Below, in pieces: positions 15,502 to 22,667 of a stretch of 25,734 nt of DNA. Origin of the DNA: Oscillospiraceae bacterium (GTDB lineage: Bacteria > Bacillota > Clostridia > Oscillospirales > CAG-272). Positions within the stretch are counted from its first letter, which is position 1; every line of letters starts with the position of its first letter. Location of the stretch: positions 1 through 25,734 of the forward strand of contig SVTU01000003.1 in NCBI GenBank assembly GCA_015063655.1. The letters are read 5' to 3'. The notes under the pieces were generated by a model, which made no database searches, had not been told where the DNA came from, and saw nothing but the letters and a program-made list of their open reading frames with translations. A program made the position numbers and the translations under genes.

Positions 15502-15939
15502 ATGACGTTGACGGAAAAGGCTGCCTATATCAAGGGCCTTGCCGAGGGCTTGGCTTTGGACGAGAGCACCAAGGAGGGCAAGCTGATCGCCGCTCTTCTT
15601 GACCTTGTGACCGATATGGCCAACGATATTACCGACATTGCCGAGGACGTGGAGTACCTGGACGAGTACATCGAGGAGATCGATGAGGATCTGGGCTGCG
15701 TTGAGGAAATGCTGCTTGATGACTGCGACTGCGATTGCGACGACTGCGACTGTGATTGCGACGATTGCGATTGCGACTGCGAGGACGGCGATTACTTCGA
15801 GGTGGAGTGTCCCTCCTGCGGAGAGGTCATTTGCTTTGATGAGAGCATCGACCCCGAGGAGCTGACCTGCCCCGCTTGCGGCGAGAAGTTTGAGTGCGTC
15901 ATCTCCGAGGATGACCTCAAGGAGCTTGACGGAGAATAA
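15502..15939 (+). CDS. CD1247-type small acidic protein with Asp/Cys repeat and zinc ribbon
   Basis: A 145-residue acidic protein. Residues 1-70 resemble the CD1247 N-terminal domain I know from Clostridia (MTLTEKAAYIKGLAEGLALD) and probably form helices. Residues 73-93 are three copies of DDCDCDC. The C-terminal part has a zinc-ribbon-like pair of CxxC motifs, CPSC and CPAC, 18-20 residues apart. Start ATG 15502 follows AGGAGG, which overlaps the efp end region. Homologues commonly have an acidic linker at the repeat position; the strict Asp/Cys alternation here is what stands out. Metal binding is a reasonable guess from composition but is not shown. No catalytic motif is seen. Confidence 0.82.
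   Translation: MTLTEKAAYIKGLAEGLALDESTKEGKLIAALLDLVTDMANDITDIAEDVEYLDEYIEEIDEDLGCVEEMLLDDCDCDCDDCDCDCDDCDCDCEDGDYFEVECPSCGEVICFDESIDPEELTCPACGEKFECVISEDDLKELDGE
15718..15780 (+). repeat. Three in-frame 21-bp tandem units encoding DDCDCDC
   Basis: Units lie at 15718-15738, 15739-15759 and 15760-15780. The protein repeat is exact while third codon positions vary (GAT/GAC, TGC/TGT). This suggests the amino-acid pattern is kept by selection rather than being a fresh duplication. Confidence 0.9.
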
Positions 15940-15949
15940 GCTCCCGTAT

Positions 15950-15989
15950 AAAAAAGCACCTGCGCTAACAAAGCCGCAGGTGCTTTTTT
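15950..15989 (+). terminator. Rho-independent terminator of efp-CD1247 operon
   Basis: Stem GCACCTGCG (15956-15964) pairs with CGCAGGTGC (15975-15983) around a 10-base loop. Six T follow (15984-15989), with matching A residues before the left arm, so the minus strand would also fold. It ends 4 bases before the -35 of the next gene. Confidence 0.92.
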
Positions 15990-15993
15990 GTGC

Positions 15994-16022
15994 TTGACAA
16001 AAGAGATGAGCCATGATATAAT
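15994..16022 (+). promoter_or_regulatory. Perfect consensus promoter of the DUF4838-like gene
   Basis: TTGACA (15994-15999), 17 bp, TATAAT (16017-16022): all 12 consensus positions match. The predicted transcript start near 16029 gives a 25-base leader with AAAGGAG before the ATG. No operator-like repeat is seen nearby. Confidence 0.9.
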
Positions 16023-16054
16023 CATAGCATATTAACGCAAAGGAGAGTACCCCA

Positions 16055-16999
16055 ATGACAAGCAGTGTTTTGATACATCCCGACGAACTGACGCACGCAT
16101 GGATCGACCGTGCGGCACAGAATCATATTGATATGATCGGTATCCATCCGTGGGGCGGCAAGCAAGCGCCTACGTCACTTGCTGAGCTTTTGGAGCTGTG
16201 TGAGACGCCCGCCTTCCGTTCTCTTGTGGACGAGGTCTATGAGAGAGGCATGAGTGTGGAATATGAATTCCATGCGGCAGGGTATCTTGTGCCCAGAGAT
16301 TTGATCGATATACATCCCGAATACTTCCGTATGAATGAGGAAGGCGAGCGTGTAGCTGACAGAAATTTCTGTGTTTCCAACGAGGAGGCCATGAATTTAG
16401 CCGTAGAGCGTGCCCGTACGGTGGCTCGCCGTCTGTATCGCTCCACCGACCGCTATTATTTTTGGATGGACGACAGCCGCAACATGGCATGCCATTGCCC
16501 CAAGTGCCGCCACATGACCACGGCAGATCAGCAAATGCTGTTCTGCGAGCGCATTTTGGCAGGCCTGCGCCAGGATAACCCCAATGCCACTATGGCATAC
16601 CTTGCGTATTACGATACCATGAGATTACCTACCAAGACATATGATACGGACGGCCTGTTTTTGGAATATGCTCCTATTGAAAAATCCAAGGCAGACCCTG
16701 ATCCGGCGTTTGTGGCGGAGGAGATCCGCATGGCCAAGGAGCTGTGTGCCTATTTCGGAACGGAGAATGCCAGGGTGCTTGAGTATTGGCTGGATAATTC
16801 GCTGTTCTCCAAATGGAAAAAGCCCCCGAAGGCCTTTGCCTTCACACCCGAGAGCATAGCGGCGATGGAAAAGGATATAGCGGACTACCAAGCCATGGGC
16901 TTTGACGAGATAGCCACCTTTGCCTGCTTCCTCGGCCCCGATTACGAGGCACTTCACGGCGAGCCCGATATTACGCCCTTTGGAAATTGCTTTGCGTAA
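16055..16999 (+). CDS. Stand-alone DUF4838-like, glycoside-hydrolase-like protein
   Basis: A 314-residue protein without signal peptide or membrane segment, so probably cytoplasmic. The central part resembles DUF4838, a domain usually found in larger, often secreted proteins of gut bacteria and related to TIM-barrel glycosidases. Key features are FWMDD (residues 136-140) followed by the Cys group C146-x-C148-x2-C151, and EFHAAGYLVPRDL near 71-83. The start ATG 16055 follows AAAGGAG. It has its own strong promoter and its own terminator, and faces a TIM-barrel sugar isomerase gene. This suggests sugar or glycan metabolism, but no substrate can be named. The DUF assignment rests on recalled motif similarity. 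Confidence 0.65.
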   Translation: MTSSVLIHPDELTHAWIDRAAQNHIDMIGIHPWGGKQAPTSLAELLELCETPAFRSLVDEVYERGMSVEYEFHAAGYLVPRDLIDIHPEYFRMNEEGERVADRNFCVSNEEAMNLAVERARTVARRLYRSTDRYYFWMDDSRNMACHCPKCRHMTTADQQMLFCERILAGLRQDNPNATMAYLAYYDTMRLPTKTYDTDGLFLEYAPIEKSKADPDPAFVAEEIRMAKELCAYFGTENARVLEYWLDNSLFSKWKKPPKAFAFTPESIAAMEKDIADYQAMGFDEIATFACFLGPDYEALHGEPDITPFGNCFA

Positions 17000-17012
17000 A
17001 CCATACCCGATA

Positions 17013-17048
17013 AAAAACGGGAACCGTCAGACGGCGGTTCCCGTTTTT
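17013..17048. terminator. Bidirectional terminator between DUF4838-like gene and isomerase gene
   Basis: Stem CGGGAACCG (17018-17026) pairs with CGGTTCCCG (17035-17043) around an 8-base loop. Five T follow on the plus strand, and six A precede the left arm, giving a T-run on the minus strand as well. It lies between two convergent stop codons 50 bases apart. Confidence 0.9.
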
Positions 17049-17049
17049 C

Positions 17050-17952
17050 TTAGTTTATAGGTCTGTTTCTGTCCACCAGGTCGCACAGATGGTGACCGAG
17101 GTCGGCCATGTAGCGCAGGGCGGTGGGAACAAATTCGTCGTGCATGCGGCTGACGCTGAATGCCGTTTCGTAGGTGAAGTCTCCCGCATAGTCGATCTCG
17201 CCGAGGGCTTGTGTTACTTTGTCCCAATCGATCTTGCCGTTATAGGGCAGGTAGTGCTGGTCATCCTTGAAGTTGTTGTCGTGAACGTGCAGAGAGAGCA
17301 GACGGTCATGGCCGAGGGCACGAATGAAATCCCAAATCTCCTCGGGCTGGTACACTAAGCCAACGTGACCGAGGTCAAGGCATGCAACGGCGTATTCATC
17401 GTTAAGGGTATCTAGGTAGCGCAAGAATTCCTTGGTGCTGGAGCAGGTGTCATGTGAGATAACGCCGCGGCGGGGATCTCTGTTCCACATGTTCTCAACA
17501 CCGATCTTGACGTTGAACTGTTTGGCGTAGGGCAACAGCTCACGGTAGTATGCCATGTTCTTCTCAAAGAAGAATTCCTCATGGCCCTCATAGACGTAAT
17601 AGTGCAGCGGATGCACAATGCACACCTTGACACCGAGAATACCGCAGATCTCCAGCGTGTGGATAAAGCAGGGCATCACGTAGCTGCGGAAGCTCTCCTC
17701 ATTTTCCCACTCGTGGGTGGTAAAGTGGAAGGGAGCGTGTGCCTGGTTAAAGGAAAAGCCGTAGCGGTCTGCTATGCGGCGAAGCTCCTCAAACAGCTCA
17801 CGCCAGCCATCGGCATTGTAGGGATGGCTTAGATTGCGAACGGGGTCAAGATCAAAGTCAGCGGCGTCAAAGCCCGCATCGACCAACAGCTTGACGGCTG
17901 TTTCGGCATCATAGCGGGGATATACGGTACTGAACGGAACAGAAAGCTTCAT
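17050..17952 (-). CDS. Sugar phosphate isomerase/epimerase-like TIM-barrel protein
   Basis: A 300-residue member of the xylose isomerase-like / AP endonuclease 2 superfamily. Strand-end motifs with likely metal ligands are visible in order: NQAHAPFH, VHPLHYY, GVENMW (Glu), CLDLGHVG (Asp, His), LHVHDNN (His) and TYETA (Glu). This pattern fits a divalent-metal isomerase or epimerase acting on a sugar or polyol; DNA repair is unlikely because the protein resembles the sugar branch. Start ATG 17952 follows AAAGGAG. The gene is monocistronic between a good promoter and a shared terminator. The exact substrate is unknown. Confidence 0.85.
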   Translation of the reverse strand: MKLSVPFSTVYPRYDAETAVKLLVDAGFDAADFDLDPVRNLSHPYNADGWRELFEELRRIADRYGFSFNQAHAPFHFTTHEWENEESFRSYVMPCFIHTLEICGILGVKVCIVHPLHYYVYEGHEEFFFEKNMAYYRELLPYAKQFNVKIGVENMWNRDPRRGVISHDTCSSTKEFLRYLDTLNDEYAVACLDLGHVGLVYQPEEIWDFIRALGHDRLLSLHVHDNNFKDDQHYLPYNGKIDWDKVTQALGEIDYAGDFTYETAFSVSRMHDEFVPTALRYMADLGHHLCDLVDRNRPIN

Positions 17953-17997
17953 GGTATGCTCCTTTCGGCAACAAAGAAAAGTTTTTTATTTAACAAC

Positions 17998-18026
17998 ATT
18001 ATAGTACGAATGCGGCGTTAAGTCAA
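17998..18026 (-). promoter_or_regulatory. Promoter of the isomerase/epimerase-like gene
   Basis: On the minus strand TTGACT (18021-18026) and TATAAT (17998-18003) are 17 bp apart, eleven of twelve consensus positions. The -35 begins right after the T-tract of the pfkA terminator. Confidence 0.85.
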
Positions 18027-18029
18027 GAC

Positions 18030-18083
18030 AAAAAAGGAAAAAGAACGGTATTGCTTCCAACGCTACGTAAAGCAATACCGTTC
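18030..18083 (-). terminator. Terminator of pfkA
   Basis: A perfect 14-bp stem (18043-18056 with 18070-18083) has a 13-base loop. On the minus strand it is followed by TTTTTCCTTTTTT. It starts 20 bases beyond the pfkA stop codon. Confidence 0.92.
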
Positions 18084-18103
18084 CTAACGGAATGATCAAA
18101 AAA

Positions 18104-19192
18104 TTACATGTTGATGGCATTGACGATGGCATACTGCTCGGCAATGTCACGGGTGCGCTTCTCGCAGATGGCCTTCATCTGCGCGATCTGCTCCTCGTTG
18201 AATTTGTCAAGGTCGCCTTCCTTCAGCTTGTTCTTGTACATACGGTCGGTGGTCAGTGCAAACAGGATATCCATCGAGGTGATCTCGCCGTTCTCCTCGA
18301 TCACAACCAGGTTGCTCTTGCCCTCAAGCAGCAGCTCAACGGCCTTCACGCCCATGCGGGAGGCGGTCAAGCGGTCACGCAGTGTGGGAGAACCGCCTCT
18401 GACCATATGCGCGGGACGGCAGAACTTGGACTCGATGCCCGTTTCTGCCTCGATCTTCTTGACAAGGACCTCACCGTAGGGGATCTTCTTGCCGTCGGGG
18501 CCGTCCGCAAAAACGCCCTCGCTGACGATCACGATCATGCCTCTCTTGCCGCTCTCCTTGGCTTCCTTGATGGCGGCTATGGCGGCAGCCTCGTCAAAGG
18601 GAACCTCGGGAATGGCAACGGCCATTGCCCCGCAGGCGATTGCCGTTTTGAGGGCGATCTCGCCGCAGTCACGTCCCATGACCTCCACGACGTTGCAGCG
18701 TGCGTGCGACTCGCAGGTGTCACGCAGGCGGTCAACGACCTCGATCACGGAATTCATAGCGGTATCAAAGCCAACCGTATAGTCGGTGGCGGTGATGTCA
18801 TTGTCGATTGTGCCCGTCACGCCGATGGCGGGAACGCCACGCAGGGTCAGGTCGGTAGCACCTCGGAAGGTACCGTCGCCGCCGATGGCCACGATGGCGT
18901 CAATGTTGTATTTCTTACAGGTGGCGATGGCCTTCTGCATGCCCTCCTCGGTCTTGAACTCTACGCAACGGTCAGAGTAGAGTGCCGTACCGCCCTTGGT
19001 GATGATGTTGGAAACGGCACGGCTGTCAAGCGGAACGATATTTTCCTTGATCAAGCCGCTATATCCGCCGATAATACCCATAACCTCAACCCCATGGTCA
19101 AGTGCCGTTCTGGTGATGGCTCTGATGGCGGCATTCATGCCGGGGGCATCGCCGCCCGAGGACAAAACGCCGATTCTTCTGAATTGCTTCAT
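18104..19192 (-). CDS. pfkA: ATP-dependent 6-phosphofructokinase
   Basis: Commits fructose 6-phosphate to glycolysis by phosphorylation to fructose 1,6-bisphosphate. The 362 residues contain GVLSSGGDAPGMNAAIRA near the start, GGDGTFRGA, GTIDNDI with the catalytic Asp, VVEVMGRDCGEIAL and MVRGGSPTLRDR. Gly in GGDG and Gly before TIDND are the residues that mark ATP use; pyrophosphate enzymes have Asp and Lys there. The protein is about 40 residues longer than the E. coli enzyme, with a charged C-terminal tail (about 320-362). Start ATG 19192 follows GAGGAAA; a longer reading to 19276 crosses the promoter. Its own promoter and terminator make it monocistronic. Confidence 0.95.
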   Translation of the reverse strand: MKQFRRIGVLSSGGDAPGMNAAIRAITRTALDHGVEVMGIIGGYSGLIKENIVPLDSRAVSNIITKGGTALYSDRCVEFKTEEGMQKAIATCKKYNIDAIVAIGGDGTFRGATDLTLRGVPAIGVTGTIDNDITATDYTVGFDTAMNSVIEVVDRLRDTCESHARCNVVEVMGRDCGEIALKTAIACGAMAVAIPEVPFDEAAAIAAIKEAKESGKRGMIVIVSEGVFADGPDGKKIPYGEVLVKKIEAETGIESKFCRPAHMVRGGSPTLRDRLTASRMGVKAVELLLEGKSNLVVIEENGEITSMDILFALTTDRMYKNKLKEGDLDKFNEEQIAQMKAICEKRTRDIAEQYAIVNAINM

Positions 19193-19247
19193 GATGATTT
19201 CCTCACTATATGTTTGTATTTTTTTTAACAAATAAAAGATTACATCT

Positions 19248-19276
19248 ATTGTAATATACTTTACCAAAAAAATCAA
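19248..19276 (-). promoter_or_regulatory. Promoter of pfkA
   Basis: On the minus strand TTGATT (19271-19276) and TACAAT (19248-19253) are 17 bp apart. It lies between the cinA stop and pfkA, giving a leader of about 50 bases. Confidence 0.75.
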
Positions 19277-19308
19277 GGGGAAAACGGAAAAAATTCACAA
19301 ATTTCGGA

Positions 19309-20571
19309 TTATTTTTGCTTTTTTTCGTATTGCAGTATCATATCAAAGGCGTGACTGGCGGCAACGTGACGGATATAAGTGCGGCTTCGGTTGGGGGAAA
19401 GGGAGAGATGGCGAACCTCTGTGCCGTCCTTCGTGCTGATCGCCACGTAAACCGTACCAACGGGTATCTGCTCCGTGCCGCCCCCGGGACCCGCAATGCC
19501 TGTGGTGGCCACGCCGACGTCAGCACCAAGGCGTGCACGCACGCCCTCGGCCATTTCCCGTGCGGTCTGCTCGCTGACGGCAGAGTAGCGGCACAGGGTG
19601 TCCTCACGCACGCCGAGCAAGCGTTTTTTGATTTCGTTGGTATAGGTGACGCATCCGCCAAGAAAGACGTCCGAGCCGCCCGGGACGTCGGTCAGCCTTT
19701 TGGCGATCAGACCGCCCGTGCAGGATTCTGCACAGGCAAGCGTAAGTCCCGTGCGGTGCAGGCTGTCGATTACGGCATGCTCCAGGTCGCCCACGTCCAC
19801 ACCGTAGATATATTCACCCACCTCGCCCATAAGACGATCGATCATGCCGTCGCACATGGAAAGAGCCGTTTGGCTGTCGGCGGCACGGGCCGTGACACGC
19901 AGGCGTACCTCACCCTCCTTGCAGTAGGGGGCAACCGAGGGGTTGACGGCGTCCTGCAGGAGTGTGCCGAGTCTTGTCTCAAGGGCGGATTCGCCAATGC
20001 CGAACAGGTAGACGTTTCGGCTTTCGATCACCGTTTCTCTTCGCTCCTGCAGATAGGGAAGGACCTTGTCTCGGAAGAGGGGGATCAGCTCGCTCGGGGG
20101 ACCCGGGAGCATGATAGCGGTCTTGTTTTTCGTCTCGTCGCAGAGGGCGAGGGCGGGAGCGGTGCCGTAATCGTTATCAAATACGCATGCGCCTACGGGC
20201 ATCATGGCCTGCTTGCGGTTGTTGTCGGTCATCACCCGTCCGGTGCGGTGGAAGTAGGCCTCGATGCGGGAGAGCGAGTGCTCATCCATATACATGCTCC
20301 GTCCAAAATGGGCGGCAACGGTCTCCTTGGTCAGATCGTCGTAGGTCGGGCCAAGACCGCCGCTGGTGATGACCAGGTCGGCGTCGCGAAGGGCGGCACA
20401 GAGGGCGGCCTCAAGGCGTGCGGGATTATCCCCCACCACGGTGTGGCGGTATACGGCGATGCCCAGCTCTGCAAGCTGTTGGGAGAGAAAGGCGGCGTTG
20501 GTGTTGACGATATCCCCAAGCAAAAGCTCGGTTCCTACGCAGAGAATCTCGGCGGTGTGAATCATGCTCAT
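19309..20571 (-). CDS. cinA: CinA-family nicotinamide-nucleotide amidohydrolase
   Basis: Two-domain protein of 420 residues. The N-terminal MoCF-like domain (about 1-170; SGGLGPTYDDLTKE) has ADP-ribose pyrophosphatase activity in some homologues. The C-terminal PncC-type domain (about 260-415) deamidates nicotinamide mononucleotide in NAD recycling. C-terminal motifs are CAESCTGGLIAKRLTDVPG and TGIAGPGGGTEQIPVGTV. Start ATG 20571 has AAAGGAG five bases upstream; a second ATG two codons on is less well placed. In naturally competent bacteria cinA often lies beside recA; no recA is visible here. No hairpin with a T-run separates it from pfkA, so some readthrough is possible. Confidence 0.94.
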   Translation of the reverse strand: MSMIHTAEILCVGTELLLGDIVNTNAAFLSQQLAELGIAVYRHTVVGDNPARLEAALCAALRDADLVITSGGLGPTYDDLTKETVAAHFGRSMYMDEHSLSRIEAYFHRTGRVMTDNNRKQAMMPVGACVFDNDYGTAPALALCDETKNKTAIMLPGPPSELIPLFRDKVLPYLQERRETVIESRNVYLFGIGESALETRLGTLLQDAVNPSVAPYCKEGEVRLRVTARAADSQTALSMCDGMIDRLMGEVGEYIYGVDVGDLEHAVIDSLHRTGLTLACAESCTGGLIAKRLTDVPGGSDVFLGGCVTYTNEIKKRLLGVREDTLCRYSAVSEQTAREMAEGVRARLGADVGVATTGIAGPGGGTEQIPVGTVYVAISTKDGTEVRHLSLSPNRSRTYIRHVAASHAFDMILQYEKKQK

Positions 20572-20658
20572 CGTTACTCCTTTGTTTGAGGGCGTTTCTG
20601 CCCGACGGTGCTTGATCGGTGCGTGTGCCTTGAAGGCAAGCCCCGAAGGTACACCATC

Positions 20659-20667
20659 ATTATATCA
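20659..20667 (-). promoter_or_regulatory. Extended -10 promoter of cinA
   Basis: On the minus strand TGA-TATAAT forms an extended -10; no good -35 is found at 16-18 bp. The leader would be about 80 bases and contains two short stem-loops (GGGC/GCCC and TTGCC/AGGCA) of doubtful meaning. Confidence 0.55.
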
Positions 20668-20704
20668 CATTTGGGTGGGTATGGCGAGGAATTTGAAAAA
20701 AATA

Positions 20705-20733
20705 TTGATTTTTTATGTTAAAAAGCGTATAAT
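20705..20733 (+). promoter_or_regulatory. Promoter of the radical SAM-EamA genes
   Basis: TTGATT (20705-20710) and TATAAT (20728-20733) are 17 bp apart. Transcription would start near 20740, about 27 bases before the ATG. It is divergent from the cinA promoter; nothing else is recognised in 20572-20766. Confidence 0.8.
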
Positions 20734-20766
20734 GGTGATATTCATGATAGAAAAGGGGGATCAAGC

Positions 20767-21675
20767 ATGACAGACGAGATGCGGCCGGGGCATACAGGTG
20801 CCTGCTATGCCTGTCCCCGTGCCTGCGGAGCTGACCGTGAGGGCGACATTTGCGGGCTGTGCGGCGTGGGGGCCGCTCTGCGTGTGGCACGTGTGTCTCT
20901 TCACGCATGGGAGGAGCCGCCCATCAGCGGAGAGAGAGGCTCGGGAGCGGTGTTCTTCTCGGGTTGTTCGCTTGGCTGTGAGTTTTGCCAGAACCGTCCC
21001 ATCAGCCACGGTGCGGCGGGGCGGGACGTCAGCGAGGACGAGCTGTGCCGTATGCTTCTCGCTCTGCAGGAGCAGGGGGCGCACAATATCAACCTGGTCA
21101 CGCCCTCTCATTACGCCCCACAGCTTGCCAAGGTGCTGCGGTGCATCAAGCCAAGGCTGACCGTCCCCGTGGTGTACAACACCTCGGGCTACGATACGGT
21201 GGCGTCACTGCGGCTTCTTGACGGGCTTGTGGATATTTACCTGCCCGACTTCAAATATGCCTCGTCTGATCTTGCTAACCGTTATTCTCATGCCGCCGAC
21301 TATCCTGCCGTGGCAGAGGCGGCTCTTTGCGAGATGTACCGCCAGGTGGGTGAGGTGTGCTTTTCGGCGGATGGAATGCTGAGGCGTGGCATGATCGTTC
21401 GGCATCTGGTGCTTCCGTCCTGCCGTCACGACAGTATGGCGGTGCTTGACCGCCTTGCCGCCCTGCTCCCCGTGCAGGGTATTCGCCTGAGTCTGATGAG
21501 CCAATATACCCCCGAATTTGCCAAGGCTTGCCCGTATCCCGAGCTGCACCGTCGAGTGACAAGCTTTGAATATCAAAGCGTGCTGGCGCATGCCGAGCGG
21601 CTTGGCTTTGAGGGATATTTTCAGGACCGCAGCTCGGCCACCTCTGTCTATACACCCGACTTTATGTCCGAATAA
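20767..21675 (+). CDS. PflX-type radical SAM protein (COG1313-like)
   Basis: A 302-residue radical SAM protein related to pyruvate formate-lyase activating enzymes. The SAM cluster motif is C67-x3-C71-x2-C74 (GCSLGCEFCQN). An N-terminal Cys group, C13-x2-C16-x3-C20 and C29-x2-C32, matches the pattern seen in PflX proteins and could hold a second metal site. It lacks a neighbouring glycyl-radical enzyme, so a PFL-activating role is not supported by context. Start ATG 20767 follows AAGGGGG. An EamA transporter gene follows after 12 bases in the same transcript. The substrate is unknown. Confidence 0.85.
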   Translation: MTDEMRPGHTGACYACPRACGADREGDICGLCGVGAALRVARVSLHAWEEPPISGERGSGAVFFSGCSLGCEFCQNRPISHGAAGRDVSEDELCRMLLALQEQGAHNINLVTPSHYAPQLAKVLRCIKPRLTVPVVYNTSGYDTVASLRLLDGLVDIYLPDFKYASSDLANRYSHAADYPAVAEAALCEMYRQVGEVCFSADGMLRRGMIVRHLVLPSCRHDSMAVLDRLAALLPVQGIRLSLMSQYTPEFAKACPYPELHRRVTSFEYQSVLAHAERLGFEGYFQDRSSATSVYTPDFMSE

Positions 21676-21687
21676 AGGAGACTTTAT

Positions 21688-22602
21688 ATGTCATCACAAC
21701 ACCATACGAGGGGCGCTTACTTTAGCCTTGTTTCGGCCATGACCGTGTTCGGGACGATCGGTCTGTTCCGCCGTCTTATCCCGCTGCCGTCGGGGGCGGT
21801 TGCCCTTGTGCGGGGGATGATCGGTACGCTCACGCTTTTACTGTTCATGCTGATCACCCAACGTAAGCCCGATTACCGTGCCATACGCCGCCACCTTTGG
21901 CTTTTGTGCCTTTCGGGTGCGTTTATCGGCTTTAACTGGATATTGCTGTTTGAGGCGTATCGCTATACCACGGTGGCGACCGCCACGCTGTGCTATTATA
22001 TGGCACCTATTCTTGTGCTGATCGCCGCACCCTTCCTTCTGCGTGAGAAGCCCACTGCGCGGCAGACCGTGTGCGTGCTGGTGGCTCTTGGCGGTATGAT
22101 CCCCGTTTCGGGCATTCTGGAGGAGGGGCTCGGTGCGGATATTCGAGGCGTGTTGTTCGGCCTTTCGGCCGCCGTGCTGTATGCTTCGGTGGTCTTGTGC
22201 AATAAGCGCTTATCCGACGTGGGCGCATTTGACCGAACGGTGCTTCAGCTTGGCTCTGCCGCCGTTGTGCTTTTGCCTTATACCTTGCTTGCGGAGCGGG
22301 TGGAGCTTGCGAGCGTGACGTGGCAAACGGTGCTTCTTCTGTTGCTTATCGGCGTGCTTCACACGGGCGTGGCCTACGCCGCCTATTTTGGGGCGATCGG
22401 CGGCCTGCGGGCGCAAACGGTGGCCCTGCTCGGCTACATCGACCCCGTGATTGCCATTTTTCTTTCGGTGCTGTTCTTAAAGGAGCCCATGACGTGGCCG
22501 AAGGCCGTGGGGGCTTTGATGATCCTTGGCGCGGCTCTTGTTGCCGAGCTTCCCGCACGAAAGCGGCCGACCGATGGGAAAAAGAGGGAAAAAGGGTCTT
22601 GA
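21688..22602 (+). CDS. EamA/DMT-family transporter
   Basis: Integral membrane protein of 304 residues with about ten hydrophobic segments in two EamA repeats (about 8-140 and 150-290). The family exports metabolites or takes up small solutes; the substrate cannot be read from the sequence. A signature stretch is FIGFNWILLFEAYRYTTVAT (about 71-90), and the second repeat ends with the family-typical LLGYIDPVIAIFLSVLFLKE. The C-terminus is short, basic and cytoplasmic. Start ATG 21688 follows AAAGGAG. It is co-transcribed with the PflX-type gene. Its stop codon overlaps the -35 of the next gene's promoter. Confidence 0.9.
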   Translation: MSSQHHTRGAYFSLVSAMTVFGTIGLFRRLIPLPSGAVALVRGMIGTLTLLLFMLITQRKPDYRAIRRHLWLLCLSGAFIGFNWILLFEAYRYTTVATATLCYYMAPILVLIAAPFLLREKPTARQTVCVLVALGGMIPVSGILEEGLGADIRGVLFGLSAAVLYASVVLCNKRLSDVGAFDRTVLQLGSAAVVLLPYTLLAERVELASVTWQTVLLLLLIGVLHTGVAYAAYFGAIGGLRAQTVALLGYIDPVIAIFLSVLFLKEPMTWPKAVGALMILGAALVAELPARKRPTDGKKREKGS

Positions 22603-22627
22603 TTATTTCTTGAGAATATGGTATACT
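22599..22627 (+). promoter_or_regulatory. Promoter of the cytidylate-kinase-like gene
   Basis: TTGATT (22599-22604) and TATACT (22622-22627) are 17 bp apart. The -35 includes the TGA stop codon of the EamA gene. No terminator separates the genes, so both readthrough and this promoter may feed the next gene. Confidence 0.7.
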
Positions 22628-22667
22628 GTTGGTGTCAGACAGTCGGATTTCGGAAAGGAGTCACGCT

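Noticed and set aside
15718..15780. Tandem DNA units as a CRISPR-like or mobile repeat
   Set aside because: The units are adjacent without spacers, in frame, and encode an exact amino-acid repeat inside an intact gene.
20572..20658. Small stem-loops in the cinA leader as a riboswitch or attenuator
   Set aside because: Stems are only 4-5 bp, no known riboswitch core is seen and there is no terminator T-run.
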